Source of the DNA: Xanthobacteraceae bacterium
Lineage (GTDB): Bacteria; Pseudomonadota; Alphaproteobacteria; Rhizobiales; Xanthobacteraceae
Direction of reading: 5' to 3'
Length of the DNA: 64,000 nucleotides
Assembly: GCA_023954195.1 (NCBI GenBank)
Contig: JAMLIK010000002.1
Coordinates: 558,001-622,000, forward strand
A program made the translations under genes and the position numbers. The notes beneath the pieces are model-generated. The model was not told the origin of the DNA, did no database searches, and saw only the letters and a list, made by a program, of their open reading frames with translations. Below, one piece after another: positions 30,461-38,919 of this stretch (positions within the stretch are counted from its first letter, which is position 1; each line of letters begins with the position of its first letter).

Positions 30461-30585
30461 GTCGTCCCCGCGCAGGCGGGGACCCATACGCCGCAGCGGT
30501 TCGGCTCTGTTCCCTGAGACCAAAACAAGGTCGGGTTAAAATCACCAACGCCAGGGATTATGGGCCTCGCCTGCGCGAGAACGAC
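30461..30585. repeat. Palindromic repeat family C
   Basis: A complete copy bounded by GTCGTCCCCGCGCAGGCGGG and CCTCGCCTGCGCGAGAACGAC. The interior contains CGCCGCAGCGGTTCGGCT and CCAGGGATTATGGG, which recur in the other copies. Confidence 0.9.
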
Positions 30586-30649
30586 ACCGGGATTGCGGCA
30601 TCCCGCGTGCCATCTTTCGAATCAAGATTCCCGAGGCTGCATCGCAAAC

Positions 30650-30677
30650 AAAAAGCGCCGGCGAACCGGCGCTTTTG
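30650..30677 (-). terminator. Rho-independent terminator of the first L,D-transpeptidase gene
   Basis: The stem AAAAGCGCCGG / CCGGCGCTTTT with loop CGAA lies about 27 bases downstream of the minus-strand stop. On the minus strand the stem is followed by a T-rich run (TTTTTGTTTG). Confidence 0.8.
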
Positions 30678-30703
30678 GTGTCGAAAATGAAAGGCGCGGC
30701 GGC

Positions 30704-31381
30704 TCAGTAATTGCCGTTGCCGCCGCCGCCCATGGCGAGCTGGGGCTTGTAGGGCGAATCGCCGTGCTTCGGCTCCAGCACCACCACCGGCGCGTTCGGC
30801 TTGACGCGGTTGTAGAGGTCGATGACGTCCTCGTTGAGCATGCGGATGCAGCCCGAGGAAATCGACGCGCCGATATATTCCGGCTGGTTGGTGCCGTGGA
30901 TGCGGAACAGGGTGTCCTTGTTGCCCTGGTACAGATACAGCGCCCGCGCGCCGAGCGGATTGTCCGGCCCGCCCGCGACGCGCGCCGGAAGCCCCTCGAT
31001 TCGCTTGTGGATGTCCGCGGTCGGAATCCAGTCCGGCCACTCGCGCATGTTGCCGACCCGCGCCACGCCGGAGAAGGCCAGCGCCTCCTCGCCCACGGTG
31101 ACGCCGTAGCGGATCGCCTTGCCGCCTTCGAGCACGTAATAGAGGTAGTGGTTGTCGGAATCGACCATGATCGAGCCCGGCGCTTCCTTGCGGTGATAAT
31201 CGACGATGGCGCGGCGATACGGCTGCGGCACCGGGCTGTTGACGTAGCGAATCTTGGCCAGCAGTTCCTTGTCGCGCGGCTTGAACTGATTGGTGTTGGT
31301 GGCTTCGAAGTGGGTTGCGGTCTGGCAGCCCGCCAGCATCAGTCCGGCGGCGAGAAGTCCCAATCTGGTAAACAACGACAT
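30704..31381 (-). CDS. L,D-transpeptidase (YkuD), lipoprotein, paralogue 1
   Basis: This 225-residue protein begins with a lipoprotein signal peptide ending in LMLAGC. Its YkuD catalytic domain carries the HGTNQPEYIG histidine and the active-site Cys in ISSGCIRMLNEDV. Such enzymes make 3-3 peptidoglycan cross-links or attach proteins to the wall. It is one of two adjacent copies; the next gene upstream is closely similar along its whole length. The tail GDSPYKPQLAMGGGGNGNY is shared in pattern. I prefer the ATG at 31381 over the preceding TTG. Confidence 0.9.
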   Translation of the reverse strand: MSLFTRLGLLAAGLMLAGCQTATHFEATNTNQFKPRDKELLAKIRYVNSPVPQPYRRAIVDYHRKEAPGSIMVDSDNHYLYYVLEGGKAIRYGVTVGEEALAFSGVARVGNMREWPDWIPTADIHKRIEGLPARVAGGPDNPLGARALYLYQGNKDTLFRIHGTNQPEYIGASISSGCIRMLNEDVIDLYNRVKPNAPVVVLEPKHGDSPYKPQLAMGGGGNGNY

Positions 31382-31422
31382 CAACGTGATCCAATCTGCT
31401 TGATACGCAATTCCATTCTACC

Positions 31423-31445
31423 AAACGCCGGTTAAGCCGGCGTTT
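31423..31445. repeat. Hairpin between the two L,D-transpeptidase genes
   Basis: AAACGCCGG / CCGGCGTTT with a five-base loop TTAAG. It has no following T-run in either direction. It may be a processing or stabilising hairpin in a bicistronic transcript, or a weak terminator. Confidence 0.6.
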
Positions 31446-31469
31446 ACCCTGAACGACATCAGTCCGTTC

Positions 31470-32162
31470 TCAATAATTGCCGTAGGCGCCGCCCTGTAAT
31501 GCCAGCTTGGGATTGAAGGGCGAATCGCCGTGCTTCGGCTCCAGCACCACCACCACCGTTCCCAGCTTGACGCGGTTGTAGAGGTCGATGGCGTCCTCGT
31601 TGGTCATCCGGATGCAGCCCGAGGAGATCGAGGCGCCGATATATTCCGGTTGGTTGGTGCCGTGGATGCGGAACAGCGTGTCCTTGCCGCCGGAATAGAG
31701 GTAGAGCGCCCGCGATCCCATCGGATTGTCCGGGCCCGGAGCCACGAATTTCGGCACGCCCAGCCGCTCGATCTCGCCCGGCGTCGGGTGCCATGCCGGC
31801 CACTCGGTCATCGCGCCGACCTTGGCGATGCCGGACCAGGCCATTGCTTCCTCGCCGACGGTAATGCCGTAGCGGATCGCCTTGCCGCCATCGAGCACGT
31901 AATAGAGGTAGTGATTGTCGGAATCGACCACGATCGATCCCGGCTCCTCCTTGCGGTGATAGGTGACGATGGCGCGGCGGAACGGCGCGGCCACCGGCGT
32001 GTTGACATACCTGACCTTGGCCAGCAGTTCCTTGTCATGCGGCTTGAAACTGGCGGTGTTGGTTGCCTCGACCTGGGTTGTGGTCTCGACGCAGCCCGAC
32101 AGCAGGAGGCCCACGGCCAGCAGGCTCAATCTCACGAGCGGCGACTTCACAAGCGGCGACAT
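31470..32162 (-). CDS. L,D-transpeptidase (YkuD), lipoprotein, paralogue 2
   Basis: This 230-residue protein is the tandem partner of the gene at 30704. The signal peptide ends LLLSGC (lipobox). The shared core includes FKPHDKELLAKVRYVNTPV, GSIVVDSDNHYLYYVLDGGK, FRIHGTNQPEYIGASISSGC and IRMTNEDAIDLYNRVKLG. By eye about two thirds of positions are the same as in paralogue 1. The unequal part is the linker between about residues 120 and 145. It is upstream of paralogue 1 and separated by about 88 bases with a hairpin, so the two may be one transcript. Confidence 0.9.
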   Translation of the reverse strand: MSPLVKSPLVRLSLLAVGLLLSGCVETTTQVEATNTASFKPHDKELLAKVRYVNTPVAAPFRRAIVTYHRKEEPGSIVVDSDNHYLYYVLDGGKAIRYGITVGEEAMAWSGIAKVGAMTEWPAWHPTPGEIERLGVPKFVAPGPDNPMGSRALYLYSGGKDTLFRIHGTNQPEYIGASISSGCIRMTNEDAIDLYNRVKLGTVVVVLEPKHGDSPFNPKLALQGGAYGNY

Positions 32163-32537
32163 GACCTAATCCATAATTTGGCGCGGGAGCCTGTTTTGAC
32201 GACAAAGCCCGCTGAACCCTGGGCGGCGTCCCGAAGTCGACGCGGCCACGGACGCTTCCGCTGCCAATTACTATCGCCAAAATGCGCAATAATTCCAGCG
32301 GTTAGACTCGAACTTCGCCATGCAGCACGGCGTTGTGATATTTTTGCCGCAACGCGGGGTGGGTTCCGCCGGTTGTCGTTCGCGGCGGCGCGGCGCCGGT
32401 CACGCCGCCGTCACGCCGCGATGCCAACGCTGCCGGGAAAAGCTTGCCAGAATCGGCCGGATCGGCGCACTCAGGCGAACGGGTCACGCCATTTGATCGT
32501 TTCACGCATTCGTCCCCCGCCGCACCGGAGCTTATCC
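32163..32537. other. Divergent intergenic region, no recognised element
   Basis: These 375 bases separate the minus-strand transpeptidase from plus-strand corA and should hold both promoters. I see GC-rich stretches with short dyads (GCGGCGCGGCGCCGG), but no riboswitch, repeat-family copy, terminator or convincing small gene. No M-box-like structure is recognised before corA. Confidence 0.5.
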
Positions 32538-33518
32538 ATGCTGACGATCTTCGTGCCGACCGGTTCAGCCCTGAAGAAAGTCGTGGCCGCGGATTTGGCG
32601 GCGCTGCCGGAGAATGCGGCGTGGCTCGACATGGTCAATCCGACGACGGAGGAAGATCGCGCCGTCGAGAAACTGGTGCGGATCGCGGTGCCGACCCGCG
32701 AGGAGATGCAGGAGATCGAGATTTCCAGCCGTCTCTATGTCGAGAACGGCGCGCGCTACATGACCGCGATCCTGATGTGCGGATCGGAGACCGATGCGCC
32801 GCGCACCACGCCGGTCACCTTCATCATGTCGGACCGCCGGCTGGTGACGGTGCGTTACGACACGCCGCGCCCGTTCGCCGCCGTCGAGCACAAATTGCAG
32901 CGCACCGCGCCGCCGGAAGTCAACGGCGAGACCATCATGCTGGAGCTTCTGGAAGCGGTGATCGACCGCTGCGCCGACATTCTGGAGCGCGCCGGCGCCG
33001 ACGTCGATGCGGTGAGCCGCGAAATCTTCGAGCCGGAAGTCTCCGCGCGCACCGGCCACGCCAAGCGCTATTCCGACATCCTGATCGCGATCGGCCGCAA
33101 GGGCGACCTCACCTCGAAGGTGCGTGAGAGCCTGGTGTCGATCGGCCGCGTCGTCACCTTCGTGGTGGCCGAGGCCGACAACGTCAAATGGTCGAAGGAG
33201 CGGCGCGCGCAGCTCAAGACCATGCAGCGCGACGTTCTCTCGCTGTCGGACCACGCGACCTATCTGTCGAACAAGATCACCTTCGTGCTCGACGCCATGC
33301 TCGGCGTCGTCAACCTCGAACAGAACAACATCATCAAGCTGTTCTCGGTGATGGCGGTGGTGCTGATGCCGCCGACCCTGATCGCCTCGGTCTACGGCAT
33401 GAATTTCCGGGCGATGCCGGAGCTGGACTGGCCGCACGGCTATCCGGTGGCGCTGTTCGCGATGCTGTGCGCGGCGATCGGGCCGTACATGTTCTTCAAG
33501 TGGAAGAAGTGGCTGTAA
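32538..33518 (+). CDS. corA: CorA-family magnesium/divalent metal transporter
   Basis: The 326-residue protein has a long cytoplasmic N-terminal part and two C-terminal membrane helices (about 270-290 and 300-318). The ion-pore signature GMN sits at the end of the first, in ASVYGMNFRAMPELDWPHGYP. The last residues are basic (FFKWKKWL), as usual for CorA. CorA forms pentamers that let Mg2+ (or Co2+/Ni2+) in. I chose the ATG at 32538; the open frame extends far upstream but without family similarity. Confidence 0.93.
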   Translation: MLTIFVPTGSALKKVVAADLAALPENAAWLDMVNPTTEEDRAVEKLVRIAVPTREEMQEIEISSRLYVENGARYMTAILMCGSETDAPRTTPVTFIMSDRRLVTVRYDTPRPFAAVEHKLQRTAPPEVNGETIMLELLEAVIDRCADILERAGADVDAVSREIFEPEVSARTGHAKRYSDILIAIGRKGDLTSKVRESLVSIGRVVTFVVAEADNVKWSKERRAQLKTMQRDVLSLSDHATYLSNKITFVLDAMLGVVNLEQNNIIKLFSVMAVVLMPPTLIASVYGMNFRAMPELDWPHGYPVALFAMLCAAIGPYMFFKWKKWL

Positions 33519-33562
33519 GTTCGCGCGTTGCGTCTGGCGTTTTTCGTTTTTGACAGGATCAT

Positions 33563-33638
33563 CGTCATGCCCGGACTTGATCCGGGCATCCATCATTTTG
33601 AAAAGTGATGGATTGCCGGGTCAAGCCCGGCAATGACG
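33563..33638. repeat. Palindromic repeat family A
   Basis: A complete copy: ATGCCCGGA/TCCGGGCAT, spacer CATCATTTTGAAAAGTGATG, then TTGCCGGG/CCCGGCAA. It lies downstream of corA. Confidence 0.9.
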
Positions 33639-33771
33639 CCTTTAGTTGTTATGAGCCGTGGCTGTAGCCGGGCCGCTCCGCCACAATTTCTCCCGTAAAA
33701 TTTGAGCGTTGCGCTGAACGATTGATCCAAGGGTTTTTGCGATAACGCCTCACCGACACGAGAGGACTGCC

Positions 33772-33978
33772 ATGGCTGGACAACCCATCGCCCGCGGACG
33801 CAACGTCATCGATCTTTCGGCCTGGCGGCCGCGCGCCGATCCGGCGGCCGCCCGGCCGTTGCGCGCCGGCCGCAACTTTTGCGCGCACTGCGGCGCCTGG
33901 ATGGCCGAAGGCGAATCCGAGGACGAGTGCTCGGCCCGCGACGCTGCCCCCGCCTTCCGCGCCGTCGCCGTGCAGTAG
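33772..33978 (+). CDS. Small CxxC protein (68 aa), hypothetical
   Basis: I do not recognise a named family. The start is supported by AGAGGA eight bases before the ATG. The protein reads MAGQPIARGRNVIDLSAWRP, then an Arg/Ala-rich stretch, then NFCAHCGAWMAEGESEDECS. The C-x2-C pair plus a later Cys is like half of a small zinc ribbon. It might bind metal alone or as a dimer. It is flanked by two different repeat families and has no obvious operon partner. Confidence 0.6.
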   Translation: MAGQPIARGRNVIDLSAWRPRADPAAARPLRAGRNFCAHCGAWMAEGESEDECSARDAAPAFRAVAVQ

Positions 33979-34027
33979 CAGGATGAGTCGGGGTTTCGTG
34001 TTTCGCACGGTTGCGCAATACGAACAT

Positions 34028-34146
34028 CGTCGTCCTCGCGCAGGCGAGGACCCATACGCCGCAGCGATTCGGCTCAATCATCGGGGCGCGATTATTCCGT
34101 CATAACCACCGCCAGGGGTTATGGGTTCTCGCCTGCGCGAGGACGA
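34028..34146. repeat. Palindromic repeat family C
   Basis: A complete copy bounded by GTCGTCCTCGCGCAGGCGAG and CTCGCCTGCGCGAGGACGAC, which are perfect reverse complements. The end stem has CTCG/CGAG where other copies have CCCG/CGGG, again a compensated difference. Confidence 0.9.
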
Positions 34147-34189
34147 CCCCCAAGGGCAAGGCGATACGCAAAAGATCGCCGACGGCCGC

Positions 34190-34942
34190 TCAAACGTGCT
34201 GGCCGCCGTTGATGTGGATCTCGGCGCCGTTGACGTAAGACGAGGTTTCCGAGCACAGCACGTAGATGATTTTCGCCACCTCGTCCGGGGTGCCGAGGCG
34301 GCGCAGCGGGATCTGGCTGTCGACGATCTTCTCGGTGCCTGGCGACAGGATCGAGGTGTCGATCTCGCCCGGCGCGATGGCGTTGACGCGGATGCCGAAG
34401 CGGCCGAAGTCCGAGGCCATCTCGCGGGTCAGCGCGGCGAGCGCGGCCTTCGAGGTGGCGTAGGCGGCGCCGGCGAACGGATGCACCCGCGATCCGGCGA
34501 TCGAGGTGACGTTGACCACCGAGCCCTTCGCCGCCTTCAATTCGTCGAGCAGGCCGCGCGCCATCATGATCGGCGCGAAGAAGTTGACCCGGAACACATG
34601 GCTCCAGGTGTCGGTGTCGGTTTCGATCGAGCCGAGCCGGCCGCCGTCCGGAGCCTTCGGCGAGATCGCGGCGTTGTTGACGAGGGCGTGCAGCGCGTGG
34701 CCTTCGAGCCGCTCGCGGATGTCGGCGATCGCCCGCCGTGTGTCGTCGTGGCTGGCGAGGTCGACCTGGATGTGGTCCTCCGGCCCCGCGCCCCACGGGC
34801 ACTCCTCCGGGAACGGATGGCGCGAACAGGTCAGCACCCGCCAGCCGGCGCTGGAGAAGCGGATCACCGTGGCGTGGCCGATGCCGCGGCTGGCGCCGGT
34901 CAGCAGTAGGGTTCGTCGCGGCGCGTTGCTCAGGTTCTGCAT
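34190..34942 (-). CDS. Short-chain dehydrogenase/reductase
   Basis: This 250-residue SDR has the cofactor motif LTGASRGIGHATV (about residues 13-25), the NNAA motif in ALVNNAAISPK, the catalytic Ser in SIAGSRV, and the YxxxK pair in AAYATSKAALAALT. The substrate is unknown. I chose the ATG giving MQNLSNAPRRTLLL; an upstream extension has no family support. pdxH lies upstream on the same strand with about 47 bases between, so the pair is probably co-transcribed. Confidence 0.88.
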   Translation of the reverse strand: MQNLSNAPRRTLLLTGASRGIGHATVIRFSSAGWRVLTCSRHPFPEECPWGAGPEDHIQVDLASHDDTRRAIADIRERLEGHALHALVNNAAISPKAPDGGRLGSIETDTDTWSHVFRVNFFAPIMMARGLLDELKAAKGSVVNVTSIAGSRVHPFAGAAYATSKAALAALTREMASDFGRFGIRVNAIAPGEIDTSILSPGTEKIVDSQIPLRRLGTPDEVAKIIYVLCSETSSYVNGAEIHINGGQHV

Positions 34943-34989
34943 CGAGGGTTCTCGGTCTTCGGCATGCCGGCGGCCATGACGGCGCGACG

Positions 34990-35631
34990 TTATGGATACA
35001 TCCGCGTTTTGGTCCACGCCATGTCGGGGTTGTCGCGGCGGAATTCAACGCGGTCGTGCAGCCGGAACGGGCGGTCGTGCCAGAACTCGATGCGCAGCGG
35101 GGTGAGGCGCCAGCCGCTCCAGCCGGGCGGGCGCGGCACCTCGCCGAGGACGTGGCGGGCGGCGACCTTGGCGATGGCCTGCTCGAACGCGAAACGGCTT
35201 TCCAGCGGCTGCGACTGCTTGCTGGCCCAGGCGCCGATCTGCGCCTGCTTCGGCCTTGTGGCGAAATAAGCGTCGGCCTCGGCGTCGCTCACCGGCGTCA
35301 CGGACCCGCGAATCCGCACCTGCCGGCGCAGCGATTTCCAATGAAACAGCAGCGCCGCCCTGGGATTGCCGGCGAGTTCGCGGCCCTTCTGGCTGGCGAG
35401 GTGGCTGTAGAACACGAAGCCGGCGGCGTCGAAACCCTTCATCAGCACCATGCGCACGTCGGGCAGGCCGTCGGCGTCGACGGTGGCCAGCGCCATGGCG
35501 TTGGGATCGTTCGGTTCGCTCGCCTGCGCCTCGCTGAGCCATCCGGCGAACAGGCCGAACGGTTCCTCCGCGGCGGTGAAATCACCGGACGTTAACTCTA
35601 TTGGGTGTTTCATGGAGGCCTGATCGGTCAT
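34990..35631 (-). CDS. pdxH: Pyridoxine/pyridoxamine 5'-phosphate oxidase
   Basis: This FMN enzyme makes pyridoxal 5'-phosphate. The 213-residue length is standard. Key blocks are [40 protein letters not shown], the FMN/PLP region [35 protein letters not shown]-like [17 protein letters not shown], and the C-terminal PxxWxGxR-type [17 protein letters not shown] ending RMYP. It lies upstream of the SDR gene and is divergent from the surface-protein gene. Confidence 0.95.
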   Translation of the reverse strand: MTDQASMKHPIELTSGDFTAAEEPFGLFAGWLSEAQASEPNDPNAMALATVDADGLPDVRMVLMKGFDAAGFVFYSHLASQKGRELAGNPRAALLFHWKSLRRQVRIRGSVTPVSDAEADAYFATRPKQAQIGAWASKQSQPLESRFAFEQAIAKVAARHVLGEVPRPPGWSGWRLTPLRIEFWHDRPFRLHDRVEFRRDNPDMAWTKTRMYP

Positions 35632-35748
35632 GTTCGGAGTTCCACGTTGTTGCCGCCCTCAGCCCGGAGTCCCTCGGGATCCTCGCACCGGCTCACCCTA
35701 TATAGGGGAAGGCGGCGTTTTGGCCTAACGGCGATCCGCCCGGCGGCC

Positions 35749-36183
35749 ATGCTGATGACAGCAATTCTAATCGGCGTGGCGCTGGGCGGATGCAGCGTCG
35801 GCCGGCTCGATGCCCTGTCGCCGACCAACAATGGCGGGGCTGATAGCGGCAACGATGTCACCGGCTCGATCGCGCCGTCGCCGGCCGGGATCGGCGGCGA
35901 CCAGCCGACCGCCGCCGATCTCGCCTTCGCCCGCCTCGCCGTCTCCGACGTGCTGACCAGGGGCGACAAGGATTCCAGCCAGCCGTGGGAAAATCCCGCG
36001 ACCGGCGCGCGCGGCTCGGTGACGCCGCTCGCCAGCGCCTATTCGACCGAGGGGCGTACCTGCCGCGACTTCCTCGCCAGCTATGTCAACGGCACCTCGG
36101 AAAGCTGGCTGCACGGCGCCGCCTGCCGCGCCGAGGGCGGGCCATGGGAAATCCGCCGTTTGAAACCGTGGAAACAAAGCTGA
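35749..36183 (+). CDS. RT0821/Lpp0805-type surface protein, putative lipoprotein
   Basis: The 144-residue protein begins with a short hydrophobic stretch ending LGGC (Cys about residue 15), a plausible lipobox. Its C-terminal half has the family block [33 protein letters not shown] and [16 protein letters not shown], as seen in alphaproteobacterial outer-membrane surface antigens of the RT0821/Lpp0805 group. The function is unknown. The N-region of the signal is poor in positive charge, so the true start may be a different codon upstream. The dnaJ-like gene follows about 115 bases later. Confidence 0.75.
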   Translation: MLMTAILIGVALGGCSVGRLDALSPTNNGGADSGNDVTGSIAPSPAGIGGDQPTAADLAFARLAVSDVLTRGDKDSSQPWENPATGARGSVTPLASAYSTEGRTCRDFLASYVNGTSESWLHGAACRAEGGPWEIRRLKPWKQS

Positions 36184-36298
36184 TCGAGGGGGTCGATCGC
36201 GGCAAGGCCCGTTGCAAAAATGCCACGAACCTCCCAGATGTAGCAGCGAACACCACCGGCCGTTCGGCCACATCCCGACTTTCAAGGAGACGACACGG

Positions 36299-37291
36299 AT
36301 GCGCGACCCCTATGAGGTCCTGGGGGTGCAGCGAAACGCAAGCGCGGCGGCGATCAAGAGCGCCTATCGCAAGCTTGCGAAGAAGCATCACCCCGACAGC
36401 AACAAGAACGACCCCAAAGCGGCGGCCCGTTTTTCCGAACTGAATTCGGCCCACGAGATTCTCGGCGACGAGGACAAGCGCAAGCAGTATGACCGCGGCG
36501 AGATCGACGCCGAGGGCAAGCCGCGCTTCCAGGGCTTTCCCGGCGGCGGCGGGCCGCGCGGCGCGCCGGGCGGCGGTTTCGAGCAATACAGCTTCCGCAC
36601 CGGCGGCGGCCCCGGCGGCTTTGGCGGCGGAACGGGCGGCGGCGGGGCGTTCGAGGACATCCTCAACAGCATGTTCGCGGGCGCGGCGAGCGGAGCCGCG
36701 CGCGGGCGCGGCGGCCGTGGCGGGGGCCGGACTTTCGAGTTCGACGGCGGCGGCTTCGGGGCGCCCGACCTCGACCTCAGCGTGGCGATGACGGTGTCGC
36801 TGGAGGAGGCCGTCAACGGCGGCGAGAAGCGGGTGCGGCTGCCGACCGGCAAGGAACTGAACGTCAGGATCCCGGCGGGCGTCACCTCGGGCCAGCAGAT
36901 CCGGCTGAAGGGGCAGGGCGAGACCGCGCCCGGCCATCCGCCCGGCGACCTGTTGATCGCCATCACCATCGCGCCGCATCCGCTGTTTCGGATCGACGGC
37001 GACGACCTGCGCGTCGACCTGCCGGTGACGCTGTACGAGGCGGTGCTCGGCGGCAAGGTGCGGGTGCCGACGCTGGGGGGCGCGGTCGAACTGACGCTGC
37101 CGAAAAATACCTCGGGCGGCCGCATTTTTCGCCTCAAGGGCAAGGGCCTGCCGAAAAGCGGCGGCGGCCGGGGCGATCAGTTCATCACCACCCGCATCAT
37201 GCTGCCCGACGGCCACGACGCCGAACTGGAAGCCCTGATGCAGAAATGGCGCGACGACCACCCCTATCACCCGCGCGGCGGGATGGGGTGA
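36299..37291 (+). CDS. DnaJ-class (type B, CbpA-like) co-chaperone
   Basis: The 330-residue protein has an N-terminal J-domain (1-70) with the HPD motif in [14 protein letters not shown] Gly/Phe/Arg-rich linker follows (about 75-150, [20 protein letters not shown]). The substrate-binding C-terminal domains lie at about 155-325 ([40 protein letters not shown]). There is no zinc-finger, so it is class B rather than DnaJ proper. It would stimulate DnaK ATPase. ACAAGGAGACG precedes the ATG. Confidence 0.9.
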   Translation: MRDPYEVLGVQRNASAAAIKSAYRKLAKKHHPDSNKNDPKAAARFSELNSAHEILGDEDKRKQYDRGEIDAEGKPRFQGFPGGGGPRGAPGGGFEQYSFRTGGGPGGFGGGTGGGGAFEDILNSMFAGAASGAARGRGGRGGGRTFEFDGGGFGAPDLDLSVAMTVSLEEAVNGGEKRVRLPTGKELNVRIPAGVTSGQQIRLKGQGETAPGHPPGDLLIAITIAPHPLFRIDGDDLRVDLPVTLYEAVLGGKVRVPTLGGAVELTLPKNTSGGRIFRLKGKGLPKSGGGRGDQFITTRIMLPDGHDAELEALMQKWRDDHPYHPRGGMG

Positions 37292-37359
37292 CGGCCGTGT
37301 GTTGTTCTGAGCCTTCTTGTGACCCGCTGAAGTCTCGCGAAGTGCTCAAACAACCACGG

Positions 37360-37480
37360 CGTCGCCCCCGCGCAGGCGGGGGCCCATAACCCCTGGCATT
37401 GGTTGTTATCGATAACCTCGCCTTGGTCGATCCAACTGAATCGCTGCGGCGTATGGGTCCCCGCCTGCGCGGGGACGACG
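37360..37480. repeat. Palindromic repeat family C
   Basis: A complete copy in the orientation opposite to those at 30461 and 34028: GCGTCGCCCCCGCGCAGGCG at the left, CCCATAACCCCTGGC inside, CGCTGCGGCGTATGGGTCCC at the right. Confidence 0.9.
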
Positions 37481-37514
37481 GTTTGTCGGGCGGCGCTGGC
37501 GTGCGCTCACCCAG

Positions 37515-38333
37515 CTATTGCACGTCGTCCACGAACGCCCCGATCAGCGCGTTGAACTTGTCCGCCTGCTCCCAATGCGGCAAGTGGCCGGCGTCGTCGA
37601 TCACCTGCACCTTGCCGCGCCACAGCGTCGGCATCGTCAAGGTGTCGAAGTAAACGCCGTTGATCAGTTGCTCCTGCGCGCCGTGCAGCACCGCCAGCGG
37701 TTGCTTGAGATTTGCGACGATCTCGACTTCGTCGCGGAACCCACTCGTGGAAATTTGTGCGGCGAGTTGTTCGCGGGCGCGGCCATCGGTGCGCAGCACT
37801 TCGTCGATCATCTCGCGCGGCAAATCGGTGACGCCGGGCTTGAACGCCGACGCCACAAAGGCGCGCGCCTGCTCCTCCGTAAGGTCGCGCGTAAAGATGT
37901 AGGCGTTCGTCTTGCTGGGCAGGAAGGCGTTTTCCATCACCGGTGGAAATGGAAGCGGCGGCGTGCCGAAAATGACAAAACCTTTCGCGCGCGGCAGGTC
38001 CGGCGCGGCTTCCAGCACGATGTGGCCGCCGAGGCTCCAGCCGGCGAACACCGCGTCCTCGACGCCGAGTTGCGCCGCCACCTCGCGCAGCACCCGCGCG
38101 TAGCCCGGCATGTTGTAGGTCGCGGCGGGATCGCGCGCGTCGTCGGAGGCGCCATGGCCGGGCAGGTCGAACGCGATGACGCGATGCGTCTTGCCCAGCG
38201 TGCCGCCGAGTTGTTTCGCGAAGGCTTGCGACGAGGCCGAATTGCCGTGCACCAGCACGAGCGCGGGACCGGTGCCTTCCGAATCGTGGCAGACGATCTT
38301 TCCGGCTTGGCTTTGAAGCGTAGTGGTTTTCAT
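37515..38333 (-). CDS. Alpha/beta-fold hydrolase
   Basis: The 272-residue protein has LVLVHGNSASSQAF (oxyanion region), the nucleophile elbow GWSLGGH (Ser about residue 97), and a C-terminal His in DDAGHLPHWEQ. The Asp is probably within the VLHGAQEQLI region, where the usual Asp looks replaced. The substrate is unknown; esters or C-C bonds are possible. GGAGGAC lies just before the ATG at 38333. It is downstream of gmhB on the same strand. Confidence 0.85.
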   Translation of the reverse strand: MKTTTLQSQAGKIVCHDSEGTGPALVLVHGNSASSQAFAKQLGGTLGKTHRVIAFDLPGHGASDDARDPAATYNMPGYARVLREVAAQLGVEDAVFAGWSLGGHIVLEAAPDLPRAKGFVIFGTPPLPFPPVMENAFLPSKTNAYIFTRDLTEEQARAFVASAFKPGVTDLPREMIDEVLRTDGRAREQLAAQISTSGFRDEVEIVANLKQPLAVLHGAQEQLINGVYFDTLTMPTLWRGKVQVIDDAGHLPHWEQADKFNALIGAFVDDVQ

Positions 38334-38397
38334 GAGCGTCCTCCTGCGCGGCGACAGTGGCCTGAAAATCGCGGCGGCGGAAGGGGGATGCTTCGCG

Positions 38398-38919
38398 CTA
38401 CCGCGCCATCTCCCGCAGCACCCGATCGATAAAATCCGCGAGGTCGCCGCCTTCGAACAGAAACCCCGGCAGCCCCGCGGCTTGCGCCGCCGCGATGTCG
38501 CTCGCCTTGTCGCCGATAACAAAACTGCCTTGCGCGCGCACCGGCCACGTCGCCATCAGCGCGCGCAGCATGCCGGGCTTCGGCTTGCGGCAGTCGCAAG
38601 CGATGGCGTGAGCGGCGACTGAGCCCGCCTGGTGATGCGGGCAGAAGCGGATATCGTCGATGCGCGCGCCGTCGCGCCGCAATTCATCGCGCATCCAGTC
38701 GTGCAGAGCGCGGACGTCCTGCTCGCTGAACATGCCGCGCGCGACGCCGGACTGGTTGGTGACGACGAACACGAAGTAATTCGCGTCGTTGAGGGCGCGG
38801 ATCGCGGGCGCGACGCCGGGCATCCAGCGGATGCGGTCGCGGGTGCCGATATAGCCGTCGTCGAAATTGAGCACGCCGTCGCGGTCGAGGAACGCGGCCG
38901 GCCGCGGCGTCCCGTTCAT
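38398..38919 (-). CDS. gmhB: D-glycero-beta-D-manno-heptose 1,7-bisphosphate 7-phosphatase
   Basis: This HAD-family phosphatase acts in ADP-heptose synthesis for the LPS inner core. The 173-residue protein has the nucleophile motif FLDRDGVLNFDDGYIG, motif II VVTNQSGVARG, the zinc-loop CPHHQAG...CDCRKPKPGM typical of GmhB, and motif III GDKASDIAAAQAAGL. Its start overlaps the stop of waaF by four bases (ATGA), so both are in one operon. Confidence 0.93.
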   Translation of the reverse strand: MNGTPRPAAFLDRDGVLNFDDGYIGTRDRIRWMPGVAPAIRALNDANYFVFVVTNQSGVARGMFSEQDVRALHDWMRDELRRDGARIDDIRFCPHHQAGSVAAHAIACDCRKPKPGMLRALMATWPVRAQGSFVIGDKASDIAAAQAAGLPGFLFEGGDLADFIDRVLREMAR

